NCBI GenBank assembly: GCA_965220715.1
Contig: OZ244843.1
Location: forward strand, 1,736,001-1,800,000
DNA: 64,000 nt
DNA from: Bin5 sp965220715
Lineage (GTDB): Bacteria > Chloroflexota > Anaerolineae > Caldilineales > Caldilineaceae
Direction of reading: 5' to 3'
Both the position numbers and the translations under genes were made by a program. The stretch's first letter is position 1; every line of letters starts with the position of its first letter. The notes beneath the pieces were generated by a model, which was not told where the DNA came from, made no database searches, and worked only from the letters and a program-made list of their open reading frames with translations. This document shows positions 52,338 to 60,061 of the stretch, piece after piece.

Positions 52338-52465
52338 GATTCCGTCGCTATCGTTCGAACTTGCGCAGGGAGGGAAGCTGATCCGACGCGCCGCAAGATG
52401 CTCAGGGCACCCTCTGGGCTCTGAACATTCTACTCTAGGACAAATGGGCGTTCAAAAAAAAGGGG

Positions 52466-52699
52466 CTAATCTCGGGGGTATACGCGCAAGAAAGGGAGAA
52501 GGGAACGCGTTCGGAGTGGACCTATCTCAGACTCCAGATCAGAGGGACCGACTATCTCTTCATACAGGAAGTATCCACCCACGATTGCAACTATGATTGG
52601 AAGAGGTCGCAACCAAGGATCGTTGATCAGATAAGAGACCCACAGTCCGATTCCAATTCCTACGGCGCTACAACAGCCCGCCACAAGATAGATTGCCAT
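52466..52699 (-). CDS. small two-helix membrane protein of unknown function
   Basis: A 77-residue frame with AGAGGATG just before the ATG. Two hydrophobic segments are visible (YLVAGCCSAVGIGIGLWVSYLI cut at 20: VAGCCSAVGIGIGLWVSYLI, and LPIIVAIVGGYFLY) followed by an acidic then basic tail. No family is recognised. It lies between the glycosyltransferase and an IS3 remnant; it may be translated, but could also be a fragment. Confidence 0.5.
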   Translation of the reverse strand: MAIYLVAGCCSAVGIGIGLWVSYLINDPWLRPLPIIVAIVGGYFLYEEIVGPSDLESEIGPLRTRSLLPFLRVYPRD

Positions 52700-52708
52700 T
52701 GCATCCTC

Positions 52709-52843
52709 TATGAAGAAGGCGTAGCGTCAGAATATGAGAACACCTATCTCAATCAGTATGACTCGGTTCATCAACTGCAAGCCGGGATGGACGACTATTG
52801 CGTCTTCTACATCAATGAAGGACCGCATCAGGGTCTCAACTAA
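52709..52843 (+). pseudogene. C-terminal remnant of an IS3-family transposase (OrfB)
   Basis: An open stretch of 44 codons without start ends at TAA 52841. The segment EYENTYLNQYDSVHQLQAG and FYINEGPHQGLN is closely similar to the C-terminal end of IS3-family integrases, where YxxxYLxxYDSV..A..G...Y..FYN.ERPHQSL is standard. Everything upstream of that, including the DDE core, is missing or unrelated. It marks the left edge of the accessory island. Confidence 0.7.
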
Positions 52844-52964
52844 CGGGCACCGACTAATAGTAACTACGCCCACTGATCAGCGCCAGCTGCAACCGTCTGG
52901 ATGAATGCTATATTCCATCTCGTGCTCTAGCCATAGGGGCCAACCATAAGATACCTTCAGTACG

Positions 52965-54011
52965 TCATTTGCTTTCTTCGCAAAGTGCCAACGCTCCTTC
53001 CAGTAGTTCATACATAGTCACTGTGCTCGAAAAGTTGTCGGCCCGTTCGACTACGTGCGGCTGTTCATATAGTCCCATGACCGCAAACATGCCCGCTTGA
53101 AACAATGTCAATGCCATTATCTGGGCAGGTGTAATGGCATTCCCATTATCATCGCTTAGCCCCTCTTCCCTTTCTTCTGCATTCATGCCACTCAGAAAAC
53201 AGTCTGTAAACTCACGCAAGATCGCTGCGTGCCTTTCTGAGCTGTCAGATTCATCTACTTTCGCCAAGGCACTCGCAAGATCGTTCAGGTCGGCTCTTGG
53301 TGAAGGCGGTTGTGGGGTCGCAACGTCACCCTTTGGTACGGACGTCTGTTGGGTCGAAACATCAGCCGTTTCACAGTGGATTCGGTCATTGCCGTGGAAG
53401 TAGTCATACGTTTCAACTAGGAGTAACGACTCACTTGACATTTCGGGGACATGTCCGGTCATCGTCAGGGTGTTGTTCTCATGGGAGACTTTGAGTTCGG
53501 CACTCCAGAGAGCCTGGGTGTAATAGGATTTCTCCTTATCTTCTTTTTCCTTGAACTCCCACACGTTGGTATCTGCGATGTTTGAAATGGCGTCAGATGT
53601 GGGAACCAGCGATTCGCCTGCCTTTGCGTAGTGGGCAGTGTTTAGTTGGTATTTGAACCTCGACTGTCTATCGCGGAAATCTACCCAAGGCTCAATGTGT
53701 CCACTATCGAAAATCATAACATCCCAAGAATACTCTACGTACCCGGTCTCCAGGCCCTCTCGGTAGAAGGTGATTTCTTCGGGAATGTCTCTGAGATGAA
53801 AGACGACAGTTAGTTCATCGTCGAGCAGTGTTGACTCCACTTTGACGATGTCGATGTAGCCGGGCAAATAGTCTGATGGCTCTGCCTCAACCGTCTCTCC
53901 TATCAGCAGCGCTCGTTCATCTGAGATACATGGCCCCGTCGGCTCCGGCGCTATCGGAACGCAGGCCGCCGTGAGAAATACTATTCCGACAATCAGAAGT
54001 TTCTTGAACAT
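52965..54011 (-). CDS. lipoprotein of unknown function, paralogue A
   Basis: A 348-residue exported protein. The N-terminus MFKKLLIVGIVFLTAACVP has a signal peptide with a clear lipobox (LTAAC). The mature part contains a domain shared with the next gene: YIDIVKVESTLLDDELTV, VFHLRDIPEEITFYREGLE and YSWDVMIFDSG. The C-terminal 100 residues are additional, helical and acidic (LNDLASALAKVDESDSSERH, TDCFLSGMNAEEREEG). No known family is recognised. GAGCC..-type spacing upstream of the ATG is weak. It is followed (in transcription order) by no other gene, and its paralogue lies upstream on the same strand, so the two may be an operon divergent from the HTH regulator. Confidence 0.8.
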   Translation of the reverse strand: MFKKLLIVGIVFLTAACVPIAPEPTGPCISDERALLIGETVEAEPSDYLPGYIDIVKVESTLLDDELTVVFHLRDIPEEITFYREGLETGYVEYSWDVMIFDSGHIEPWVDFRDRQSRFKYQLNTAHYAKAGESLVPTSDAISNIADTNVWEFKEKEDKEKSYYTQALWSAELKVSHENNTLTMTGHVPEMSSESLLLVETYDYFHGNDRIHCETADVSTQQTSVPKGDVATPQPPSPRADLNDLASALAKVDESDSSERHAAILREFTDCFLSGMNAEEREEGLSDDNGNAITPAQIMALTLFQAGMFAVMGLYEQPHVVERADNFSSTVTMYELLEGALALCEESK

Positions 54012-54102
54012 AGTAAGGGCTCCTTGACAGTTCAGGATGGGGTCTGGTTCTCAGTTTCGGTCGCCCTTCACGGGGCATCAAGGACGACCGAACTGACTCG
54101 CA

Positions 54103-54774
54103 TCAACTAGCTCGACACGAGACGCCATCTTGTCCGAGCAGGATATCAAAAGTCGAGAACGAAATGGTCGACTCGACAGTTATGCCCGGAATTCGGCCGA
54201 TAAGCGTAAGCGTGTTGTTTTCGTGAGAAACGATTAGGCGGAGATTGACGGGCAACTCTAGTAAGTGGGTTTCGTTCTTTTCGGGATAATGCTTGTGTTT
54301 CCACACCATTGTTTGAACTGCGTCTAGGAATGGGCGGGTTGTGGTTGGTGTGTCTGCCAATTCCCTTCTTGCGGCGTAAAAGGTGGCAACCGTGTAGTCG
54401 GTCTGATCGGATGTGACTATGGTATCGCTCTCAATGTCGATTCCAACAGTCCACATATATTCCAGGTTCATGTCTTCGACGCCTTCTCTGTTGAACGCCA
54501 TGTCTTCGGGGATGTCCCTGAGATGAAAGACTGCCGTCAGGGTTTCACCTTCCAGACTGGAATCCACACCGACAATATCAATGTAAGCTGGCAAAGAGCT
54601 TAGTATCGGGTCGTTGGCACTCTGGCCGGGCGGCATGTCAAGATAACCACCGGGGCAATCAGCGAGTTGCTCTGTCTTCTGCGGTGGTTCTGATGCTGCC
54701 GGTGGCTCTGCCGGAATAGGTACACAGGCTGCGGTAAGAAGCGCGAGTCCGACGATCAGGATTTTCGTGACCAT
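54103..54774 (-). CDS. lipoprotein of unknown function, paralogue B
   Basis: A 223-residue exported lipoprotein. MVTKILIVGLALLTAACVP is nearly the same signal and lipobox as in the neighbouring paralogue. The shared domain reads YIDIVGVDSSLEGETLTA, VFHLRDIPEDMAFNREGVE and YMWTVGIDIESD. It lacks the extra C-terminal helical domain of paralogue A. ATG 54774 has GGGAGGT six bases upstream; the frame continues 61 codons further upstream but with unlikely sequence. It lies 92 bases upstream of paralogue A. The gene is divergent from the HTH/MmyB-like regulator (starts at 55121), which may control it. Confidence 0.8.
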   Translation of the reverse strand: MVTKILIVGLALLTAACVPIPAEPPAASEPPQKTEQLADCPGGYLDMPPGQSANDPILSSLPAYIDIVGVDSSLEGETLTAVFHLRDIPEDMAFNREGVEDMNLEYMWTVGIDIESDTIVTSDQTDYTVATFYAARRELADTPTTTRPFLDAVQTMVWKHKHYPEKNETHLLELPVNLRLIVSHENNTLTLIGRIPGITVESTISFSTFDILLGQDGVSCRAS

Positions 54775-55030
54775 CGTACTACCTCCCATGTGTCTGGTCA
54801 ATCGCTCCATCATACATCTTGGCTCATCGTCCGGGTCTTGGGGCCAGGTACAGAAAACATTTTTATGTCTGGTGGTCTGGCCATTGGGGCCAACCTTAAC
54901 TCTCGTACAGTGAGGAAAAGGAACCGTTGTATTCTTCCACAATCTAGTGTAACTCACCTTGAAAAGGTCTGGCTTCCTGATATGTACCGATTTCGGAAGA
55001 TCAGACTCTCAGTTTTGGGAGATTGTTCAC

Positions 55031-55058
55031 TTGATGTTGTTGTCCAGCGTGATACAAT
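55031..55058 (+). promoter_or_regulatory. promoter of HTH regulator copy 1
   Basis: TTGATG (55031-55036) and TACAAT (55053-55058) with a 16-base spacer, at the same distance from the gene as in copy 2. Copy 2 has the better -10 (TATAAT). Confidence 0.6.
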
Positions 55059-55073
55059 CTTTAATAGAGGGAA

Positions 55074-55122
55074 TTGCCAGATCACAGCGTCGTGTCTGGC
55101 AATAGACAGCGGAGGAAGCTGT
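55074..55122 (+). promoter_or_regulatory. structured leader of HTH regulator copy 1
   Basis: TTGCCAGA (55074-55081) pairs with TCTGGCAA (55095-55102). Just after it, ACAGC (55106-55110) and GCTGT (55118-55122) can pair and place the ribosome binding site GGAGGAA in the loop, with the GTG start partly in the stem. The inverted repeat could be an operator for the regulator, an RNA hairpin, or both. Confidence 0.55.
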
Positions 55123-56014
55123 GGAACGCAAAATGTTCGGGAAAATCGTAGCCGCCCTGCGCAAGGAGCAGATTGATTTCGACAACGGCAACAGTTGGAG
55201 CCAGGAGAAACTGGCAGAGGAAACGAGGCTGACGACAAGAATCGTAGGCAAAATCGAGCGGGGCAGCCAAGTGCGGTTGGACAAAGGAACGCTTCAGGAT
55301 TTGGCGCGGGCCTTTAGACTTACTTCGCTGGAACGCCGCGAATTCTTCGCCATGGCCAGCGAAATTACGGACGAGGCAATCGTGCGCGCCGACCTCAACC
55401 ACCAGGACGTCTTAGCCCAAGTCTGGGCAACGCTAGGCACGCTCTGTACTCCCGCTTTCCTCATGGACTCTTTTGGCGACCTGATCGGTGCTAACCGCGC
55501 TGTCCTCGACTTTCACAAGCTCAACTGGTCACAGTTCAATGCGGCAAGGTGTTCTGCCGGCAACGTCAATATCCTCTCGCTGCTGCTTGCCCCGGATGCG
55601 CCGCTTCGCCTGGTGTTAGGTCCCGGCTGGCACGCCATCGCTCTCGCCAATATGCGTCAGTGGCGGGTCATGACACTGCGCTATCGCCACACTGCCCGCT
55701 TCCGCAATCTCTTCGCCGCACTGTCGGACTACCCCGACTTCCAGATGTTATGGGCAGCCAGCCGCCGACGGGACGAAGACAATAACAGCCGCCTGCGCAG
55801 CCATTTCTACACACATGGCGTGTTTGGGCCGGTAGCCTACACCGTCTTCACCAACATAAGCTTGAGCGCCTATGGCGACCTCTACCTGGCCGCCTTTGTG
55901 CCCCAGAATCGCGACACTGTCATCGTGTTCCAGAACTTTGCGGACAGGTGCCACCGCCCCCTGGCCTTGACGCCTTGGCCGAATCTCAGTCTTCCCTGTG
56001 GCGCCTACGCCTAG
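55121..56014 (+). CDS. helix-turn-helix regulator with MmyB-like ligand-binding domain, copy 1
   Basis: A 297-residue regulator. The N-terminal XRE-type helix-turn-helix (residues about 6-70) reads SWSQEKLAEETRLTTRIVGK, then ERGSQVRLDKGTL. The remainder looks like the PAS-like MmyB/MLTR ligand-binding domain: PAFLMDSFGDLIGANRAVLD, NVNILSLLLAPDAPLR, MRQWRVMTLRYRH and a final LALTPWPN. The start is GTG 55121 with GGAGGA upstream. A second gene at 59168 encodes a protein of the same length differing at a modest number of positions, and the flanking DNA is duplicated too. It is divergent from two lipoprotein genes. Ligand unknown. Confidence 0.88.
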   Translation: MERKMFGKIVAALRKEQIDFDNGNSWSQEKLAEETRLTTRIVGKIERGSQVRLDKGTLQDLARAFRLTSLERREFFAMASEITDEAIVRADLNHQDVLAQVWATLGTLCTPAFLMDSFGDLIGANRAVLDFHKLNWSQFNAARCSAGNVNILSLLLAPDAPLRLVLGPGWHAIALANMRQWRVMTLRYRHTARFRNLFAALSDYPDFQMLWAASRRRDEDNNSRLRSHFYTHGVFGPVAYTVFTNISLSAYGDLYLAAFVPQNRDTVIVFQNFADRCHRPLALTPWPNLSLPCGAYA

Positions 56015-56428
56015 GGGATAACTCGATCCGCGAATGAGTTTTTCCTCCTGAGGGCCCCCCTCCTGCGATTTATGGAGCAGTCTGAAGGGGGTCGTTCAGG
56101 AGCCAGAAGACGTTAATTGGGGCGAACTGTGGCGACGAGGTTGCAGGCTACCTGGCTTCGGGGCCGTCTTTTGAGCCTATCGACCGCCGACGACTTAGGC
56201 CGGGCCTGCCCCATGAGCGGGCTACAAGCCCACGGCAGGTCAATCGTGAGGAACTGTCTGCTTCTCAGGGCGCAGTACAGGCAATTTACGGTTGCAAAGA
56301 CGGCAATAGGAGCCGACCGCAGACAGGCAGACGATCGCCTACAAGCCCACGCTCCTGCCCAAGTCGCGTGCTCGTCGGCCCCGGGGACAGCCTCGCGCGT
56401 CAGTATTTGGGGCCCAGGATACGATTCG
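56015..56428 (+). other. duplicated non-coding tail downstream of regulator copy 1
   Basis: The stretch from about 56118 to 56365 shares many blocks with 60168-60410 (for example GAGGTTGCAGGCTACCTGGC, GAGGAACTGTCTGCT, CGCAGACAGGC), although the regions immediately after the two stop codons have diverged. Frames are interrupted in at least one copy, so an RNA or a decayed gene is more likely than a conserved protein. Confidence 0.5.
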
Positions 56429-56698
56429 ATGAATCAGATTCTTATAGGTCTCTTGATAGCGGTGATAGGTATCGCGGAGAGAAAACTGATCGGTTCCGAT
56501 GCTTGGTCCTGGACGATTGTCGCGATAGCAGCCGGACATGCTGTCGTACATTACATACGCAAACTGAGAAAATTGTCTGAATACTGTGACGGAGTGAATT
56601 CGCCCATTGCGGTATCCTCGACTACGCAGAGCGCTACTCTTCGCGGGCAACCATGTTTTCTAGGCGAAGCGGTAGGTGGCCAACATGCAGGCTCATAA
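56429..56698 (+). CDS. small membrane protein of unknown function
   Basis: An 89-residue frame beginning MNQILIGLLIAVIGIAERK. Two hydrophobic segments (ILIGLLIAVIGIA and WTIVAIAAGHAVVHYI) are followed by a basic patch (RKLRKL) and a polar tail. The frame is open back to 56117, but upstream residues coincide with the duplicated non-coding tail. An AGGA lies 13 bases before the ATG, which is rather far. No family is recognised and there is no counterpart after regulator copy 2. Confidence 0.42.
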   Translation: MNQILIGLLIAVIGIAERKLIGSDAWSWTIVAIAAGHAVVHYIRKLRKLSEYCDGVNSPIAVSSTTQSATLRGQPCFLGEAVGGQHAGS

Positions 56699-57183
56699 TG
56701 ACGCGGTTGGCGTGTAAAGGCACTTAGCGGACCAGTTTAGCCAGGCTGCACCAGGGGTCTTTGGCTCGTGTGTTGCCTCTCTTGTAGCGTTCGGTCAGAT
56801 GATAATCGGCCGCTTTGAATGGCAAGGTCAAGGATGCACGTTCTGGTTACAGCCTATCTTACAAAGAATCTGTCCGCCACCGTGGCTCACATATCTGGTG
56901 CAACAGAACCTGGTGGCAGTTAATCTAGCGGCATATGCCTCTGGCCCGCTGAACGCAGAAAAATGCTAAGGGCTGCAGCGTAAGTTTCTTTGCAATCCTG
57001 TTCATTATTGCACGTGGCTTGGCTCTTGCAATGTGGACAGCGATGTACGACTGTTCTTATGATCATAATATGGCTTCTCCCCGTTGCTGGCGTGACTGAG
57101 AACAACCAGCCTACTTGGTCGAGACTCATCAGTAAAAAATATCCACTGCCCGCTTTGCGGTCACCGCTTTCGGGAGGAGAACA
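56699..57183. other. intergenic stretch with fragmented frames
   Basis: The minus strand carries short Cys- or Arg-rich fragments (for example HRCPHCKSQATCNNEQDC near 57050 and ADYHLTERYKRGNTRAKDPW near 56780) separated by stops. They might be debris of one transposase-like gene, but no family can be fixed. No promoter or intact gene is supported. Confidence 0.4.
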
Positions 57184-57387
57184 ATGACCGACTGGGTGAA
57201 GTCAAAGCAGTGGCGTAAGAAATCCTTGATTGTGTCGCCGATTGTGTCACTACTCGTTTACTTTGTATTGTTGCGTCCTTTCTTACCTGAACCGGAAATC
57301 GGAGATTGGGCGGAGGTGGCACTCGCGTGTGTCGTGGGGTGGGTGGTGGCACTCGCCGTTTCTAGATGGTTTCGGCGGGGAGCTTAG
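57184..57387 (+). CDS. small membrane protein
   Basis: A 67-residue frame with a strong GGGAGGAG ribosome binding site seven bases before the ATG. Sequence: a basic N-terminus (MTDWVKSKQWRKK), helix 1 (IVSPIVSLLVYFVLLRPFL), an acidic turn (PEPEIGDWAE), helix 2 (ALACVVGWVVALAVSRWF) and a basic tail. This is a convincing small two-helix membrane protein; function unknown. A strong hairpin follows 40 bases after the stop. Confidence 0.68.
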   Translation: MTDWVKSKQWRKKSLIVSPIVSLLVYFVLLRPFLPEPEIGDWAEVALACVVGWVVALAVSRWFRRGA

Positions 57388-57426
57388 CTTGTTGTCTTAG
57401 AGGTGTCGTCGGGGCGACAAGACGCC

Positions 57427-57457
57427 AAGCACCGACCTGGGGGATAGGTCGGTGCTT
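57427..57457. terminator. strong hairpin between convergent genes
   Basis: AAGCACCGACCT (57427-57438) pairs perfectly over 12 bp with AGGTCGGTGCTT (57446-57457), loop 7. No U-tract follows on either strand. The position between two convergent genes suggests a bidirectional terminator. Confidence 0.6.
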
Positions 57458-57489
57458 ATGGAGGGACTCAGTTTATTGCGTTCTTGTAC

Positions 57490-57991
57490 CTACCGTCGAC
57501 CTTCATACTGGTTACTCGGGGTAGTGTTTATTATACAAGGCACGTCTTCACATATCTGTCTATGTCTGTCGCAGTCTGCATGAACTATGCATGTCATTGG
57601 CTTTACGACGTACTCGCAAACCAACTCGGTGGTTGCTCCGCAGGCGATTGAACAAAGCCCTGCAGCCAAAAGGCTAGGCGAGCAGGCGGCACCGCAGGTC
57701 CCGACAGTGCCGTAAGTAATCCACCGACATACCCTTTCTACCGTATCACAGTTTTCCTCCCTTGTGCGCGGCTCCGCGCATTCCCAGCGGCACATTTCGC
57801 ATTGCCCGTTATTGCCAGTTGTCTCTTGGGTCAGAAAAGTGGCACCGTTTGGCATCTCTGGCTGGTAATTACTTGGTGGAAAAGTTGGGCCGGTCAGTGT
57901 CGAACGTTGTGTTGTCTGCCGTCTGCGCTGGCATCGCCAGGACGCTGAAAAGAACCAGCGTAGAAAACTCTACCAATAGATGCTTCTTCAT
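57490..57991 (-). pseudogene. secreted cysteine-rich protein, frameshifted
   Basis: ATG 57991 has a good AGGAGGCG ribosome binding site and starts MKKHLLVEFSTLVLFSVLAM, a signal peptide ending near AQTADN. This frame stops at 57869 after DRPNFSTK. The frame shifted by one then continues without a stop, with GPTFPPSNYQPEMPNGATF and a long Cys-rich region to 57490 (CEMCRWEC, GTCGAACS, LCSIACG, CIVHADCDRHRQICEDVPC). The downstream frame (ATG 57855) has no ribosome binding site. So a single secreted protein of about 160 residues with some 16 cysteines has probably suffered a one-base indel between 57870 and 57905. A sequencing error is the alternative. Family unknown. Confidence 0.6.
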
Positions 57992-58136
57992 GATTCGCCT
58001 CCTGGTGTAAAAATCTCCGATTCGGGGGACTTGCGAAAACGTAGGCTTCGTTGAAACTTGCTGGGCGCACATCAACTGTCACCGGTCTCTGACATCCCCA
58101 GGTGAAACTATCGACTAAATCGGGTTGGTAAAGGAC

Positions 58137-58171
58137 GAAGGAATCCGCAGGTATGACCTGCGGATTCCTTC
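58137..58171 (-). terminator. 15-bp perfect hairpin after the response regulator gene
   Basis: GAAGGAATCCGCAGG (58137-58151) pairs perfectly with CCTGCGGATTCCTTC (58157-58171) across a five-base loop. It lies about 60 bases after the stop codon of the minus-strand regulator. The following bases on the minus strand (GTCCTTTACC) have only a short T-run. Confidence 0.65.
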
Positions 58172-58233
58172 AGAATGGGATATTCGAATTAAGTGGGGGA
58201 GAATTCGGGGCTATGTTTTACTGTTGTGGAGGT

Positions 58234-58863
58234 CTACAGAGTATGTTCTTTTGTCCACATCGCAACCGCCACCCGGTTATTCATGTTCAACTTCTGGAGT
58301 ATATTGGTCATATGAAATTCAATTGTCCGTTCTTTGAGTTCCAAAGAATAGGCGATTTCTCGATTGCTTAACCCCTTCGCCACGAGCTTTGCCACCTCCA
58401 ATTCACGCTTCGAAAGGATGTCCTCCTGCCCCGAATTTCGACGTCTACTTGATTCTTGTTGCAGTAATTCTGCGACAAAGCACTTGCTGAACCAGACAGC
58501 GCCTAGCCCCACCGTCCGTATGGCGTGGGCAACCAAAATGTCAGACTCGTTCTGGAGAATACATCCGCTTATCCCCTTTTGGACCAGGTGCTGAATGTCT
58601 ACATTGCCTGCAGAGTCTGTCAGAATCAGTATGTTAAGTTTCGGACAGCCGTAATTCAGGTTGTCTACCAGAGCTGTTATGGAAGGACCGGGTAGAGAAG
58701 AATCTACAATCGCGACGTGGGGTTGAACCTGGAGACACTGCCTCTGTGCCATATGACCGTTGTCAACTTCACCAACAAATCTGAAGTCGCCGCCAGCGTT
58801 GACAATTTCACGGAGGCCTGCGCGTATAAGCGATGACTGATCTGCAATAAATACTTTGAGCAT
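58234..58863 (-). CDS. NarL/FixJ-type response regulator
   Basis: A 209-residue two-domain regulator. The receiver domain (residues 1-120) starts MLKVFIADQSSLIRAGL; the phosphoacceptor Asp is probably in VAIVDSSLPGPS, the Thr in LILTDSAG and the Lys in VQKGISG. The first acidic pair reads A-D-Q instead of D-D, so the magnesium site may be weakened. The C-terminal LuxR HTH (LSKRELEVAKLVAKGLSNRE, TIEFHMTNILQKLN) is complete. No histidine kinase is nearby, so it is an orphan. It is divergent from HTH regulator copy 2 and convergent with nothing; a hairpin terminator lies downstream. Confidence 0.9.
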   Translation of the reverse strand: MLKVFIADQSSLIRAGLREIVNAGGDFRFVGEVDNGHMAQRQCLQVQPHVAIVDSSLPGPSITALVDNLNYGCPKLNILILTDSAGNVDIQHLVQKGISGCILQNESDILVAHAIRTVGLGAVWFSKCFVAELLQQESSRRRNSGQEDILSKRELEVAKLVAKGLSNREIAYSLELKERTIEFHMTNILQKLNMNNRVAVAMWTKEHTL

Positions 58864-59078
58864 GGGTCGTGTCGATTTGGTCGGACAGTCCGATTAGCGT
58901 TAGCCCGCCGTGTCGCGTTGCATAGGAACTTGCCTGAACAGCAATGACCCTCGTGCAGTGCGGAGCAGGATTCACCGTATGCTTCCACGATACAGTGTAA
59001 CTTCTGTTGATACTGCCTGTCTTTCTGAATTGTCCCGGCTCGGGAAGATCAGACTTTCAGTTTTGGGAGATTGCTCAC

Positions 59079-59106
59079 TTGATATTGAGGGGCAGGGTGA
59101 TATAAT
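59079..59106 (+). promoter_or_regulatory. promoter of HTH regulator copy 2
   Basis: TTGATA (59079-59084) and consensus TATAAT (59101-59106), spacer 16. The same arrangement is found in copy 1. Confidence 0.65.
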
Positions 59107-59123
59107 CTTTAATAGAGGGAGAT

Positions 59124-59169
59124 GCCAGATTCAGCGTCGAATCTGGCGATAGACAGCGGAGGAAGCTGT
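59124..59169 (+). promoter_or_regulatory. structured leader of HTH regulator copy 2
   Basis: GCCAGATT (59124-59131) pairs perfectly with AATCTGGC (59140-59147). ACAGC (59153-59157) pairs with GCTGT (59165-59169) around GGAGGAA. The stem is retained although bases around it differ from copy 1, which supports function as operator or RNA structure. Confidence 0.55.
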
Positions 59170-60061
59170 GGAACGCAAAATGTTCGGCAAAGTCGTAGCC
59201 GCCCTGCGCAAGGAGCAGATTGATTTCGACAGCGGCAACAGTTGGAGCCAGGAGAAACTGGCAGAGGAAACGGGGCTGACGACAAGAATCGTGGGCAAGA
59301 TCGAGCGAGGCAGCCAGGTTCGACTGGACAGAGGAACTCTTCAGGAGTTGGCGCGGGTCTTTAGACTTACTTCGCTGGAACGCCGCGAATTCTTCGCCAT
59401 GGCCAGTGAGATTACAGACGAGGCAATCGTGCGCGCCGACCTCAATAACCAGAAAGTCTTAGCCCAAGTCTGGGCAACGCTAGGCACGCTCTGCACACCC
59501 GCTTTCCTTATGGACTCTTTTGGTGACCTGGTCGGCGCCAACCGCGCCGTCCTCGACTTTCACAGACTCAACTGGGCACAGTTCAATGCGGCCAAGAGTT
59601 CTGCCGGTAACGTCAATCTCCTCTCCCTGCTGCTGGCACCGGATGCGCCGCTTCGCCATGTGTTAGGTCCCGGCTGGCACGCCATCGCACTCGCCAATAT
59701 GCGCCAGTGGCGGGTCATGACCCTGCGCTATCGGCATACGACCCGCTTCCGCCAGCTTTTCGCCACTCTGTCGGACTTCCCCGACTTCCAGATGCTATGG
59801 GCGGCCAGCCGCAGACGCGTTGAAGACGATAACAGCCGCCTGCGCAGCCACTTCTACACACATGGTGTGTATGGGCCGGTAGCCTACACCGTCTTCACCA
59901 ACATAAGCTTGAGCGCATATGGCGATCTCTACCTTGCCACCTTTGTACCCCAGAATCGCGACACCGTCACCGTGTTCCAGAACTTGGCGGATAAAGGCAA
60001 CCGCCCCCTGGCCTTGACGCCCTGGCCGAATCCCAGCCAACCTTTCAACGCATACGCGTAG
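59168..60061 (+). CDS. helix-turn-helix regulator with MmyB-like ligand-binding domain, copy 2
   Basis: A 297-residue close paralogue of the regulator at 55121, with the same start (GTG after GGAGGA), the same HTH (SWSQEKLAEETGLTTRIVGK) and the same ligand-binding domain. Differences are mostly conservative (for example R/G in the HTH, N/D, Y/F) with more change near the C-terminus (NPSQPFNAYA versus NLSLPCGAYA). Both copies keep open frames over 297 codons, which argues that both are under selection or the duplication is recent. This copy is divergent from the NarL-type response regulator. It is probably autoregulated through the leader inverted repeat. Confidence 0.88.
   Translation: MERKMFGKVVAALRKEQIDFDSGNSWSQEKLAEETGLTTRIVGKIERGSQVRLDRGTLQELARVFRLTSLERREFFAMASEITDEAIVRADLNNQKVLAQVWATLGTLCTPAFLMDSFGDLVGANRAVLDFHRLNWAQFNAAKSSAGNVNLLSLLLAPDAPLRHVLGPGWHAIALANMRQWRVMTLRYRHTTRFRQLFATLSDFPDFQMLWAASRRRVEDDNSRLRSHFYTHGVYGPVAYTVFTNISLSAYGDLYLATFVPQNRDTVTVFQNLADKGNRPLALTPWPNPSQPFNAYA

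Noticed and set aside
51345..52424. 359-codon plus-strand frame opposite the GT39-like gene
   Set aside because: Shadow of the membrane glycosyltransferase; highly charged Arg/Gln/His composition without domains.
56920..57129. 69-codon minus-strand frame with a CPHC...C zinc-ribbon-like motif
   Set aside because: Short, no ribosome binding site, and adjacent frames are broken; possibly transposase debris but the family could not be fixed.
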